Assembly: GCA_016719395.1 (NCBI GenBank)
Contig: JADJZF010000010.1
Location: forward strand, 62,001 to 126,000
Length of the DNA stretch: 64,000 nucleotides
Origin: Candidatus Amarobacter glycogenicus
GTDB lineage: Bacteria > Chloroflexota > Dehalococcoidia > Tepidiformales > Tepidiformaceae
Direction of reading: 5' to 3'
Positions 1-9,127 of this stretch are shown here, piece by piece; the first letter of the stretch is position 1; each line of letters begins with the position of its first letter. A program made the position numbers and the translations under genes. The notes under the pieces were generated by a model. That model was not told the DNA's origin. It worked only from the letters and a program-made list of their open reading frames with translations, and made no database searches.

Positions 1-2867
1 CGGTGGTACTGCCACTGGCCGCGGAACAGCTGGACTTCGTTGATCCAGGGGAAGATGTCTCGCAGCGGTAGCCCGCGGACGACGCGGCTGCCCCAGAACG
101 GCGGCTCGGGGATCGGCACGTCTCTTGCGACTTGCGACTGGGCATACTCTCTCACGCTCGGTCCGTCGCTGGCGGCATCGTTGCTCCCGGGCACCGTCAC
201 GCGCACTTCGTCGTAGACCTGGTCGCGGGTGATTTCTGCCCCCCCCCGCGTGAGGATCGGAAGGGGGCGGCCCTCGCGGGCGGCGGGGACGACCTTGTCG
301 AGCGTCGCGAGGCCCTCGAATGCATCCTGGGCGTAGTACACCGTGCCTTTGTAGACGCGCCTCAAGTCGTCCTCCACGTATCGCCGCGTGAGCGCGGCGC
401 CGCCAAGGATGACCGGATAGTGGAACAACTCCCGGCTGTTGAGCTCCTCGAGATCCTCGCGCATCACCACCGTGCTTTTCACCAGGAGACCAGAAAGCCC
501 GATCGCGTCTGCCGAGACTTCCTGCGCTTTCTCGATGATGCTCTGGATCGGCTGCTTGATGCCGATGTTGTAGGTCGTGTACCCGTTGTTGCTCAGGATG
601 ATGTCGACGAGGTTCTTGCCGATGTCGTGCACGTCCCCTCGCACCGTCGCCAGCACGACCTTCCCCTTCGTCGAGCCGTCGATCTTGTCCATGAACGGTT
701 CGAGGTGGGCGACTGACTGCTTCATCGTTTCGGCCGATTGGAGCACGAACGGCAGTTGCATCTTCCCCGAACCGAAAAGCTCACCGACCACGCGCATCCC
801 TTCCAGCAGGTGCTCATTGATGATCGTGAGCGGGTCGAATCGGCCCATCGCTTCGTCCAGGTCGTCGTCCAGTCCGCGCCGGTCGCCATCGATGATCCGC
901 TGCTGAAGGCGCTGCTCCACGGGTAGCTTCGAACGGTCGGCCTTCGTTTCCTTCGTCGCCTCCATGTTCTCGAAGAGCGAGATGAAGTGGTGGAGCGGAT
1001 CGTATCCCTCGCGCCTGCGGTCATAGATCAGGTCCCGCGCCGTGTTGAGCTGTTCCTCCGGGATGCGGTTCAGCGGGACGATCTGCTTCGCGTTGACGAT
1101 TGCCGAATCAAGACCGTGCTCAACTGCCTCGTACAGGAACACCGAGTTCAGCACCCGCCTCGCGGCAGGTTTCAGCCCGAACGAGCTGTTCGAAATGCCG
1201 AGCGTCGTGTGGATGCCGGGGAACTCCGCCTTCATCTGTTTGATCGCGGCGAAGGTCTCCATTGCGTCTCTGCGCAAGTCCTCCTGGCCGCCCGAGAGCG
1301 GGAACGTCAGGAAGTCGAAGAGCAGATCGCCGGGCTCCATCCCGTATTCGGTGACGGCAAGGTCGTAGATGCGCCGGGCCACTCGCAATTTCCATTCCGT
1401 GGTCCGCGCCTGGCCTTCCTCATCGATGGTCAGGGCGATGGCGGCAGCTCCGTGACGGCGGATCAGCGGAAGCACTCGCCGGATCTTCCGTTCGCCGTCC
1501 TCGAGATTGATCGAGTTGACGATCGACTTGCCCCCGTAGAGCTTCAGCGCCGTCTCGATCACCGGCGGCTCGGTGCTGTCGAAAACCAGCGGCAACGTGG
1601 ACTGCGTGCGTAACGCGGTGGCGACCTGTTCCATGTCGGCGGTACCGTCGCGCCCCACGTAGTCCACCATGACGTCGAGGACGTGCGCGCCCTCCGCCGC
1701 CTGTTCGCGAGCCAGTGCCACCACGCCGTCGAGGTCACCGGCGAGCAGGAGGTCCCGGAACGCTCGTGAACCCGTCGCGTTTGTCCGCTCCCCAATCACC
1801 AGGAACGAGATGTCCTGTTCGATGGGGACGCTCGTGTACAGCGAGGAGACGTTGGCTTCATACGTTCCTTTGCCGCTGCCCAGGAACTCGGAAGCGGCCG
1901 GGCGGAACTTCGGCGCCCGCCGCCCGATCGCCGCGATCGCAGCCTCGAACATCGCCGGTGTGGTCCCGCAGCACCCGGCCACGACGTTCGTCCCGAACTC
2001 GTTGACGAACACCGTTTGGTGCTTCGCGAATTGCGCCGGTGTGAGGTTGTAGCACGCTTCGCCATCGACGACTTCCGGCAGGCCCGCGTTCGGCCCGATG
2101 AACACCGGTCGCCGCGAGTGCTCGGCCAGGTAACGGACGTGTTCGATCATCTGCTCCGGTCCGGTGGCGCAGTTGATGCCGATGATGTCGACGATGTCGA
2201 GTGGTTCGAGCGTGGTCAACGCGCAGGCGATGTCCGACCCCAGCAGCATGGTGCCCGTCGTCTCGATCGTCACGCTCGCGATCACCGGGACTCGCCGGCC
2301 AGTCACTTCGAACGCTTCGGCGCAGCCCGCGAGGGCAGCCTTCGTTTGCAGGAGATCCTGGCAGGTCTCGACCTTCAGGACGTCGATCCCGCCCTCGATC
2401 AGGCCGATCGCCTGCTCTCGTGCGCCGCGGACGAGATCGTCCCAGCCGATGTGCCCGAGGCTCGGCAACTTCGTCCCCGGGCCCATCGTCCCGAAGGAGT
2501 AACGGGGGTGCTCGGGCGTGCTGTATTGGTCCCGCACCCGCCCGATGACTTCCGCCGCGAGTCGATTGAGTTCGCGTGTGCGATCCGCCAGCCCGAACTC
2601 AGCCAGCACGACCTCGTTCGCGCCGAATGAGCACGAATCAACCGCGTCGACGCCGACCGAATAGAACGAACGATAGATCTTCTCGAGCACGGCCGGATTC
2701 GAAACGTTGAGCCATTCCGGACAACCATCATGCGATTCGCCGTCCGCGGCGACGTACGCCTCCGGTCCGAGGTTGTACGAAAGGAGCGTCGAGCCGATAG
2801 GCCCGGCGGAGTACAGCACCTGCTCCCGCAGGCGGCGCAGCAGCGGGTGATCGAGAGGCCGGTACAT
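1..2867 (-). CDS. metH: Cobalamin-dependent methionine synthase (3' end outside window)
   Basis: Transfers a methyl group from methyltetrahydrofolate to homocysteine through cobalamin, in the cytosol. The frame is open from ATG 2867 to the window edge (about 955 codons), so the C-terminus is missing. The N-terminal homocysteine domain shows the zinc-ligand motifs GINC (about residue 231) and GCCGTTP (about residue 295). The pterin domain follows. The cobalamin domain carries GDVHDIGKNLVDIILSNNGY at about residue 743, whose DxHxxG histidine is the lower cobalt ligand. The last visible residues (LFRGQWQY) begin the reactivation (AdoMet-binding) domain. There are only 48 bp between this gene and the upstream acetyltransferase, so there is no room for a SAM or B12 riboswitch; the two may be cotranscribed. 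The product is very secure. Confidence 0.96.
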   Translation of the reverse strand, partial: MYRPLDHPLLRRLREQVLYSAGPIGSTLLSYNLGPEAYVAADGESHDGCPEWLNVSNPAVLEKIYRSFYSVGVDAVDSCSFGANEVVLAEFGLADRTRELNRLAAEVIGRVRDQYSTPEHPRYSFGTMGPGTKLPSLGHIGWDDLVRGAREQAIGLIEGGIDVLKVETCQDLLQTKAALAGCAEAFEVTGRRVPVIASVTIETTGTMLLGSDIACALTTLEPLDIVDIIGINCATGPEQMIEHVRYLAEHSRRPVFIGPNAGLPEVVDGEACYNLTPAQFAKHQTVFVNEFGTNVVAGCCGTTPAMFEAAIAAIGRRAPKFRPAASEFLGSGKGTYEANVSSLYTSVPIEQDISFLVIGERTNATGSRAFRDLLLAGDLDGVVALAREQAAEGAHVLDVMVDYVGRDGTADMEQVATALRTQSTLPLVFDSTEPPVIETALKLYGGKSIVNSINLEDGERKIRRVLPLIRRHGAAAIALTIDEEGQARTTEWKLRVARRIYDLAVTEYGMEPGDLLFDFLTFPLSGGQEDLRRDAMETFAAIKQMKAEFPGIHTTLGISNSSFGLKPAARRVLNSVFLYEAVEHGLDSAIVNAKQIVPLNRIPEEQLNTARDLIYDRRREGYDPLHHFISLFENMEATKETKADRSKLPVEQRLQQRIIDGDRRGLDDDLDEAMGRFDPLTIINEHLLEGMRVVGELFGSGKMQLPFVLQSAETMKQSVAHLEPFMDKIDGSTKGKVVLATVRGDVHDIGKNLVDIILSNNGYTTYNIGIKQPIQSIIEKAQEVSADAIGLSGLLVKSTVVMREDLEELNSRELFHYPVILGGAALTRRYVEDDLRRVYKGTVYYAQDAFEGLATLDKVVPAAREGRPLPILTRGGAEITRDQVYDEVRVTVPGSNDAASDGPSVREYAQSQVARDVPIPEPPFWGSRVVRGLPLRDIFPWINEVQLFRGQWQYH

Positions 2868-2915
2868 AAGGTGCTGGCTAGCGTATCACAGGGGCCGGGC
2901 TGGATTTCCCGCGGC

Positions 2916-4142
2916 TCACCAGATCTCTGGCGCCCACGGCTGAGGGGCCCAGGCGAACATGGAGTCGGCCGTCGTGATGGCCTGCGCCGCACCTTCGATC
3001 CGCCCAGCGCGCGCCAGCTGGTGCGCACTCATCCCCCCCAGATAGAGCGCACCAAGCTCATTGACGGTCATCGTCAAGTCCGCCGTCTTCGTCGTATGGC
3101 TGCAGCGCGCGCCGTCCGGCCCGCCCTCGATCACGTAGCGACCGCCGTTCCACGGGCAGAAGTCGTCCCGGAGCTCGATCACGAGCGCGCCCGCGGTGCG
3201 GTAGCGCCGTGCCTCCAGTGCCTGCACCGTATCGACGATCCGCACCCAGAGCGTGTCCGAAGGCCGCCGCACGAGGCGGCGCGGGTCTGCGAGCATCGCA
3301 TACAGCGGTTCGTCGGTCCTGCGCCACTCGGCCTGTATCTTCCCGACCAGGTCGACACCGAAGATGTGCTGCCAGAGCGCCGAATACGCCCCGTCCGTGT
3401 TCCCGTGGAGCGCCTGTACCGAGAGAACACTGGCCGCCGACCCGTTCTCGTAGTGCTCCTTGATCCGGTATCGGGCGTAGCCCAGCGGCTTGCCGCCCTC
3501 TTCGTATTGCACATTGAAGAGGCTGCTGAAGCCGGCGGGCCCGGGCCACGGTGGATCCCGCAGGACGCGGTTCTCCCACCAGCCGGCCGACCGGGAGTGC
3601 ATCCCGGGGTACCTCACGCGGTCGGTGTCCCAGATACCGGGCCAGGCCCCAAGCGCCTCATCGCGCTGGATGTAACGGCAACGGCCACTGAACGGCGGGG
3701 CCGTCCGCAACGCAGTGCGCATCCGGTCGATCGCCAGTTCGACCCCTTCCGCGGCCATCCCGTACCCGAACCGCTGGTAGATGATCGCCTCCGAAGCCCA
3801 GAGCGCGGCAATCGCCTCGCCCCGCTCGCGCACCTGGTCCAGCTGGTAACGCATCATCGCGGTCAGGATCCCTTGCCGCCGGTGGCTCGGCAGCACTCCG
3901 ACCCACGTCAATCCACCGCAGGGGACCAGGCCGCCGGGTGTCGTCATCTCGAATGACCAGGTCCCGGCAGTCGCCGCCACCTGGTCGCCGTCCCAGACCG
4001 AAATCGAGCGCGAGAGGTCGGCGTACTCGAGCGTCGAAGCGATCGCCTCCTCCGGCCGCGGGTCGTGACCGAACGCGATGGCGTTCGAAGTGAAGAACTT
4101 CTGCGCTTCGCTCGGGGCGATAGGCCGGATGGGGTAGTCCAC
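2916..4142 (-). CDS. Eis-like GNAT N-acetyltransferase with SCP2-type C-terminal domain
   Basis: 408 aa, the usual length of the Eis family (about 400 aa: tandem GNAT folds plus a sterol-carrier-like C-terminal domain). The acetyl-CoA site is visible as VGVLPSHRRQGILTAMM near residue 82 (V-x-V-x-P-x-x-RR-x-G). The pattern IYQRFGYG near residue 125 is typical of the family, as is the C-terminal SCP2-like region with DLTMTVNELGALYLGG. The start is GTG 4142, preceded by an AGGAG ribosome site 9 nt upstream. Known relatives acetylate aminoglycosides or protein lysines; the substrate here cannot be told. The gene lies between the rplJL terminator and metH. Confidence 0.88.
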   Translation of the reverse strand: MDYPIRPIAPSEAQKFFTSNAIAFGHDPRPEEAIASTLEYADLSRSISVWDGDQVAATAGTWSFEMTTPGGLVPCGGLTWVGVLPSHRRQGILTAMMRYQLDQVRERGEAIAALWASEAIIYQRFGYGMAAEGVELAIDRMRTALRTAPPFSGRCRYIQRDEALGAWPGIWDTDRVRYPGMHSRSAGWWENRVLRDPPWPGPAGFSSLFNVQYEEGGKPLGYARYRIKEHYENGSAASVLSVQALHGNTDGAYSALWQHIFGVDLVGKIQAEWRRTDEPLYAMLADPRRLVRRPSDTLWVRIVDTVQALEARRYRTAGALVIELRDDFCPWNGGRYVIEGGPDGARCSHTTKTADLTMTVNELGALYLGGMSAHQLARAGRIEGAAQAITTADSMFAWAPQPWAPEIW

Positions 4143-4194
4143 GGTGAGGCTCCTGCGTTGCGGGTTCGGGCGAATGGTACAGCGACCACGAAGA

Positions 4195-4218
4195 AGGCCC
4201 TTCCAGATGGAAGGGCCT
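4195..4218 (-). terminator. Intrinsic terminator of the rplJ-rplL operon
   Basis: A perfect 10-bp inverted repeat (AGGCCCTTCC / GGAAGGGCCT) with a 4-nt loop lies 25 nt past the rplL stop. On the minus strand it is followed by TTCTTC, a weak pyrimidine tail. Its position between rplL and the next gene supports a terminator role. Confidence 0.7.
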
Positions 4219-4242
4219 CTCGTGATTCGCCGTGGGGACGAA

Positions 4243-4632
4243 TTACTCGATGTCGACGGTGGCGCCGGCTTCGGTGAGCTTCGCCTTGATCGACTCGGCC
4301 TCTTCCTTGCCGATGCCTTCCTTCACCTTCGCGGGAGCGGCTTCGACGAGGTCCTTGGCTTCCTTCAGGCCCAGGCCGCTGACGACTTCGCGGATGGCCT
4401 TGATCACGTTGATCTTGTTGTCGCCGAAGGCCTTGAGGACGACGTTGAATTCCGTCTTCTCTTCCTCCGGGGCGGCAGCCGGTGCGGCGGCGCCACCGGC
4501 GGGGCCGGCAGCCATCATCATCGGGGCGGCGGCGGTGATGCCGAACTCTTCCTCGATCGCCTTGTTCAGGTCGCGGAGTTCGAGGAGGGTCATCCCCTTG
4601 ATGATTTCGAGTGCTTCTTCAACTTTAGCCAT
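4243..4632 (-). CDS. rplL: 50S ribosomal protein L7/L12
   Basis: 129 aa, full length for L7/L12. The N-terminal dimerisation helix, an Ala/Gly/Pro hinge (residues 38-55) and the conserved C-terminal factor-binding domain (FNVVLKAFGDNKINVIKAIRE, then GLGLKEAKDLVEAAP) are all visible. The protein forms the ribosomal stalk that recruits elongation-factor GTPases. It follows rplJ by 27 nt, the classic L10-L7/L12 arrangement, and shares the upstream L10 leader for regulation. Confidence 0.98.
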   Translation of the reverse strand: MAKVEEALEIIKGMTLLELRDLNKAIEEEFGITAAAPMMMAAGPAGGAAAPAAAPEEEKTEFNVVLKAFGDNKINVIKAIREVVSGLGLKEAKDLVEAAPAKVKEGIGKEEAESIKAKLTEAGATVDIE

Positions 4633-4659
4633 TGCAGTGTCTCCTGGTTTTGGTTCGTC

Positions 4660-5187
4660 TTAGCCGGCGGCTTCGAGCTGGTTGGCGCGCGAATCGATGA
4701 GCCCGGCGAAGTTCCGGATCGTCGATTGCAGCAGTCCCGCAAAGTTGTAGAGCGGGCTCTGGAGCTTGCCGACCACGTCGGCAATGAGCTGCTCCTTGGG
4801 TGGCATCGTCGCGAGGCTTTCGACTTCCGCGCGCGAAAGCACCCGGCCTTCCAGCCAGCCCCCGTGGATCTCGATGTTGAGGCGGCGTGCCCGGAGGTGC
4901 TCAGTGAAGGCCTTCACCGGCGCGATCGGGTCGTCGAATCCAATCGCGAGTGCCGTTGGCCCCTGCAGGATCTCGGCCATGTTCTCGCGCCCGGCAGCTT
5001 TGGCGGCCATCGCGGCGAGTGTGTTCTTAACGACTTTCACTTCCGCTCCGGTCGGGCGCAGCGCGCGACGAAGCTCGGTGATCTGGGCGACGGTGAGCCC
5101 ACGATAATCAGCACTGATGGCAATCGAGGCCCGCTCCATGCGGTCCTGGATCTCTGCCAGCATTGCTTCTTTCCGTGGAGTAGGCAT
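4660..5187 (-). CDS. rplJ: 50S ribosomal protein L10
   Basis: 175 aa from ATG 5187, chosen over a longer in-frame start at 5310. A GGAGGTG ribosome-binding site lies 5 nt upstream, and MPTPRKEAMLAEI is the normal L10 N-terminus; the longer reading would translate the attenuator hairpin. Conserved features include DYRGLTVAQITELRRALR and EVKVVKNTLAAMAAK. L10 anchors the L7/L12 stalk to 23S rRNA and usually represses its own mRNA by binding the leader. Confidence 0.97.
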   Translation of the reverse strand: MPTPRKEAMLAEIQDRMERASIAISADYRGLTVAQITELRRALRPTGAEVKVVKNTLAAMAAKAAGRENMAEILQGPTALAIGFDDPIAPVKAFTEHLRARRLNIEIHGGWLEGRVLSRAEVESLATMPPKEQLIADVVGKLQSPLYNFAGLLQSTIRNFAGLIDSRANQLEAAG

Positions 5188-5250
5188 AGCCACCTCCGAT
5201 ATGAACGGGGCACGGTTCTCACCGGCCCGGTGCGGAAGAGCCCGGAGACC

Positions 5251-5276
5251 AAAAATCCCTGCGCATTGGCAGGGAT
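5251..5276 (-). terminator. Attenuator hairpin upstream of rplJ
   Basis: On the minus strand ATCCCTGC / GCAGGGAT forms an 8-bp stem with a 6-nt loop, followed directly by TTTTT. It sits between the L10 leader and the rplJ ribosome site, inside the transcribed leader, so it most likely acts as a transcription attenuator. A second small hairpin (TTCCC / GGGAA at about 5283-5294) lies just upstream. Confidence 0.75.
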
Positions 5277-5278
5277 TC

Positions 5279-5410
5279 AAACTTCCCTCGCGGGAACTTT
5301 GACGGCGCACAGCATCGCTGCCGGCCCGAAATCTCTGCCTCGACAGGCGCCTTTCGGCATTACCCCTACCATCTCAATGACGGCTCGCATAGGGACCTGC
5401 GGTCTCTGGC
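5279..5410 (-). ncRNA. Ribosomal protein L10 leader
   Basis: On the minus strand the region carries AGACCGCAGGT (about 5395-5405) paired at a distance with CCTGTCGAGGCAGAG (5333-5347). These are the conserved landmarks of the L10-binding leader that precedes rplJ in many bacteria. It is followed by the attenuator and then rplJ. The match was made by eye; a covariance search with the Rfam L10 leader model would settle the exact limits. Confidence 0.7.
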
Positions 5411-5471
5411 TCTTGAGTTGTCGTACCAGAAGGTATCAGGTTTCCGGATTCGGGGAAATCTCGCGTTCCCG

Positions 5472-6809
5472 CTAGGGGAACAACTCAAGAAACTCGCTCG
5501 ATGCCCAGCCATCTCGCCCATCCGGCGTCGTGACCGCCACCCATCCTCTTGTTGCCACCTCCGCTCGTCGCGCCATGACGACTCGGTCCGCCATGCAGCC
5601 GAGGACCGACGCTGACAGGAGTGGCTCGGAGCGGACGTTCAGGCAATCGGCGCCAGTGACTACGCGGGCGAAACTACCTGGGTCGACGAGGAGAGGCTGC
5701 GGCCCCCCGGCCTTCTTCGTGAGTTGCGGCAGAAACTCGGAAATGGGTGACACCGTCCCCTTCTGGAGATCGATCAACGCCGGGATTCCGTGGAAGAACG
5801 AAACCGTGTTGGGCAAGTAGTCGGCCTGGTCGAAGTCGGCGCGGCCGATCGCCAGCGTCGGTGTAATCCACCCCACGATCGAGACTCCACTGAGCCCGTC
5901 GGCTTCGCGCCACTGGTACACGTCGGTGACGGCGTCGGAGGACGTGTCAATGAACGCGAGGTAGCCTTCGCGATACTCCTGCGAGGTACTGAGGAGCTGG
6001 ACTTCGACTGACTCGCCGCCGGCGCGCGTGATGAAGGAAGCTGAGTACTGCCGGGCGTCCCATGCCGACGGGATGGTCAGCAGCAGCTCCCCGGAGAGGA
6101 GATCCCGGATCGTGCGCCGATCTTCCGAGTACACAGCCCGCCGCTGCCCGGCTCCGAAACCACCCACGGTGTCCGCAGTCGGCAGTATGCCGGCAGGCAG
6201 CGCAAGCACGGTCCGACCTGATGGGGTTACCTTCTGGAACGACCACCAGTCATCGGCTGTGGGGCCGCGAATGATCGTCGTGTCGCCCTCGATCGCGAAG
6301 CGAACCCCATCCGCCGCCCTCAGGTCGAAGAGGTCATGCCATGTAACGCCACCATCAGCTGAGCGCGATGGTCAGGGCTCCGGGCTGCCGTAACAGATGC
6401 CATGGCACAGCGCGACGCCAACTTCGCCGGGATTCCCAGACTGCACCCCGATGATGGCGCGATCGCCGGGCCTACCCTGTCGCGTAAACCGGGTCGTCGA
6501 CGCGGAACTGCCCCGCCAATCCCGGTAGTAACGCCGCAGGGCCGCCGTTGGCCCCTCCCAGACACCGTCGATTGCGTACACCACGACCCCGGACGGAAAG
6601 GGGGTCGGCTGCGCGCGTTGCAGGGCCCTGGCAACGAACGCCGGAGTTGGCGTCGAGGCGACACTTGGCGGCGCGGGTGGCGTAGGGTTTGCGGCCGTCG
6701 ATTCGGCCGGCGTAACCGTCGATTCGGCCGCGGGCGGAGGGCTTTCGCCGCGGGAACAGGCCGTGCAGCACAGCAGACCGGCCAGGGCGAAGGACCACGC
6801 GCGCTTCAT
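5472..6809 (-). pseudogene. Secreted lipoprotein with Asp-box and SH3 domain, split by an in-frame TGA
   Basis: Two ORFs in the same frame are separated only by one TGA at 6372-6374. The first half (145 aa from ATG 6809) starts with a lipoprotein-type signal (hydrophobic stretch ending in LLCCTAC), then a Pro/Ser/Thr-rich linker. After the stop the frame stays open: it first encodes an Asp-box (SADGGVTW), and later contains the GTG at 6209 that an ORF finder would choose. The C-terminus (about residues 185-245 of the second part) resembles a bacterial SH3 domain, with DCLNVRSEP and a GWAS-containing end. A 54-codon open stretch between the stop and the GTG, with recognisable protein sequence, argues for one gene broken by a nonsense change or a base error. 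Function unknown; probably cell-surface. Confidence 0.72.
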
Positions 6810-6898
6810 CTACCAAGAGTAACGCCACTGAATCGGTCACGGTTCCCCGCCGGCAAGTTCGACACGTACGACTCTTCTCGATCAGCTACCATCCCTCA

Positions 6899-7682
6899 GT
6901 GCTCGAAATCACCAAACGCCTCCTCCGTGCTGCCGAAGGCGGCGAACCGGTCTTCCTCGCGTCTGTCCTTGAGTCGGGCCCGCGGCCGCTCGTGCCGGGT
7001 GCGCGGATGCTCGTCGAACGGTCGGGCGAACGCCTCGGCTCCCTCGGCGACACCGCGCTCGACGACGCCCTTGCCGCCTACGCCCCCGATGCCTTCGCCG
7101 CGCACATCGCAGCGACCCTGTACGTCACGCCGGGCGGGCTCTCCGAGCGGACCGCGAAGGGTGCCACTGCCGTCTATGTCGAAGTCGTCGAAGCCAAGCC
7201 GGTGTTCCTCATCGTCGGCGCCGGCCACATCGGGCGTTCGCTGGCGAAACTCGCGGACTTCCTCGATTTCCACGTGGCGATCCTCGACGACCGCGATGAT
7301 TTCGCCAGCTCCGAACGCGTCCCCGAAGCTGACGAGGTCCTTTGCGAAGACTTCGAGGAAGCACTCAAGAAGTACCCGATCGGGCCGAGCACCTACATCA
7401 CGCTCGTCACTCGCGGGCACAAACAGGACGAATTGTCGCTGCGGACCTGCCTGGGGCGGGGCGCGGCTTACCTTGGGATGATTGGCTCGCGCAGGCGAAA
7501 CCGGCGCGGTCCTCGAACATCTGCGCGAGGACGGCTTCGACCCGGAGGAGCTTGCGAGAGTGCGCACGCCGATCGGCCTCAGCATCGGCGCCGAGACCCC
7601 GGAGGAAATCGCGATCTCCATCATGGCCGAGGTCATCATGCTCCGCCGCGGCGGCGACGGCTCGGTGATGTACCACCGCTGA
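6899..7682 (+). pseudogene. XdhC/CoxI family protein, frameshifted at about 7496
   Basis: XdhC/CoxI proteins help insert or sulfurate the molybdenum cofactor of xanthine or CO dehydrogenase-type enzymes. From GTG 6899 the frame gives a typical N-terminus (FLASVLESGPRPLVPGARML), then a Rossmann motif (VFLIVGAGHIGRSLAKLAD) and YLGMIGSRR. One extra base at about 7496 breaks the frame. The +1 frame continues with ETGAVLEHLREDG, GLSIGAETPEEIAISIMAE and ends at 7682, which is the normal family ending. The repaired length is about 260 aa, as expected for the family. No molybdenum enzyme gene lies nearby. Confidence 0.8.
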
Positions 7683-7702
7683 GTGCCTTCCCAGAAGCGC
7701 CC

Positions 7703-9088
7703 CTACTCCAACCGCCCGGCCACGGCGCCTCGTCCGTGGAGCTCTGCCCGCAGGTCCAGCATCGCCGTATACGTCGGGATGACGAAGACGTCGTCGCCCC
7801 GGTCCGTCCCTGCGAGGATTGCATCCAGGAGCTTCCCGGCTTCGTGCTCCACAGCTGCGGGACGTTCCCAGCCCGCGTACTTCATCCGCACCGCCAGGTC
7901 TTCGGCCCTGTCGCCGCCGGCCCACCATCTCCCCGCGGACGTGGCCAGCACCTCGAAGTCGACATCCCAGGTCCAGCTCACGTCCTGGCCGTCCGCGTAG
8001 CGGTCGTTCAAGAGCACCGCAACCTTGAGCGGAGGCCGTTCCCGCGCGATTTCGCGAAGCAGAAAGAGCACCTGGTTCGCGCCCGCCGGGTTTTTCGCCA
8101 GGTATAGGCGCAGGCGGCGTCCCTCGATCTCCACGACCTCTTGCCGCCCGAATGCGGGTTGGGCATGGGCCAACCCCTGCCGGATCGCCTCGTCACCGAT
8201 TCCGAAGGCGCGGCAAGCCGCGACTGCGGCCAATGCGTTGTAGACGTTGTACAGGCCCGTCAGCGGCATCGTCACAGTCTCTTGGCCATCGATCGAAAGC
8301 CTCGCCGAATCCAGCCCGAGCCGGACTGCCGAAGCGGAGGTTTGGGGCGACGGCCTCCGGCGCTCGCATTTCGTGCACCGCCAGTGCCCGACGTGAGCGA
8401 AGTAGCGGCGGTCGTAGCGATAGTCCCCGCCGCATGCACACCAGCGGGCATCGTAGGCGCCGGCACTGTCCGTCGCGTATGCCGGGTCGTCCAGCCCGAA
8501 CCAGTGCACGGGGCCACTCCAGCCTGTCGCGAGTTCCGCCACCGAGGGGTCATCGGCGTTCAGGACTAGCGTCGCGTCTCGGGGAGCCCGCTCCAGCGCC
8601 GTCCGCCAGAGACCAGCGACCGTGTCGACCTCGCCGTAACGGTCGAGCTGATCGCGGAAGAGGTTCGTGAAAACGAGCACGCGAGGCTGGAGTGCCGCGA
8701 CCGCGGCCGGCATCGTGGCCTCGTCCGTCTCGAACAGGCCCGCCGTGTCCCGCGCACCCCGGATCCCGCCTGTGGTCCCGGCTTCTGCCAGGAGCGTGCT
8801 GGCCATTCCCCGCATCAGGTTGCTGCCTTCCCGGTTGTGCACGTACGGCATCGCGTCCGCATCCATGGCCGAAGCGATGATCCGGCTCGTCGTCGTCTTC
8901 CCGTTCGTTCCCGTGACGACGATGCGTCCCCGCCCCAGCGTCCGGCCGAGGTGCGCCACCAGTGCCGGGTCCACCCGCTCGGCCACCAGCCCGGGGAGGG
9001 CCGTCCCTCCGCCCCGGCGAAGCGCGCGAGACGCAGCCGAGGCCAGCTTTCCGGCGACAACGGCGGCGGCGGTCCGTGGGTTCGTCAC
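7703..9088 (-). CDS. murT: MurT: lipid II isoglutaminyl synthase, ligase subunit
   Basis: 461 aa. A Mur-ligase ATP site is visible near residue 57 (VVTGTNGKTTTSR). A zinc-ribbon insertion has two Cys pairs (CACGG near 210, CTKC near 236), diagnostic of MurT. The C-terminal DUF1727-type domain contains KNPAGANQVL and LLNDRYADGQDVSW. MurT with the glutaminase GatD amidates the D-Glu of lipid II, implying a peptidoglycan wall. The GatD gene that normally adjoins murT is absent: the neighbours are xdhC (convergent) and an M50 protease. The start is GTG 9088. Confidence 0.93.
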   Translation of the reverse strand: MTNPRTAAAVVAGKLASAASRALRRGGGTALPGLVAERVDPALVAHLGRTLGRGRIVVTGTNGKTTTSRIIASAMDADAMPYVHNREGSNLMRGMASTLLAEAGTTGGIRGARDTAGLFETDEATMPAAVAALQPRVLVFTNLFRDQLDRYGEVDTVAGLWRTALERAPRDATLVLNADDPSVAELATGWSGPVHWFGLDDPAYATDSAGAYDARWCACGGDYRYDRRYFAHVGHWRCTKCERRRPSPQTSASAVRLGLDSARLSIDGQETVTMPLTGLYNVYNALAAVAACRAFGIGDEAIRQGLAHAQPAFGRQEVVEIEGRRLRLYLAKNPAGANQVLFLLREIARERPPLKVAVLLNDRYADGQDVSWTWDVDFEVLATSAGRWWAGGDRAEDLAVRMKYAGWERPAAVEHEAGKLLDAILAGTDRGDDVFVIPTYTAMLDLRAELHGRGAVAGRLE

Positions 9089-9127
9089 GAGTCAAATGGT
9101 CGCGGTCGCCCGCCCACCAATCAAAGC

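Noticed and set aside
2730..3956. 408-codon plus-strand ORF opposite the Eis-like gene and metH start
   Set aside because: Antisense shadow; the minus-strand gene is clearly real by motif and start.
4144..5475. 443-codon plus-strand ORF over rplL and rplJ
   Set aside because: Antisense shadow of two well-identified ribosomal protein genes.
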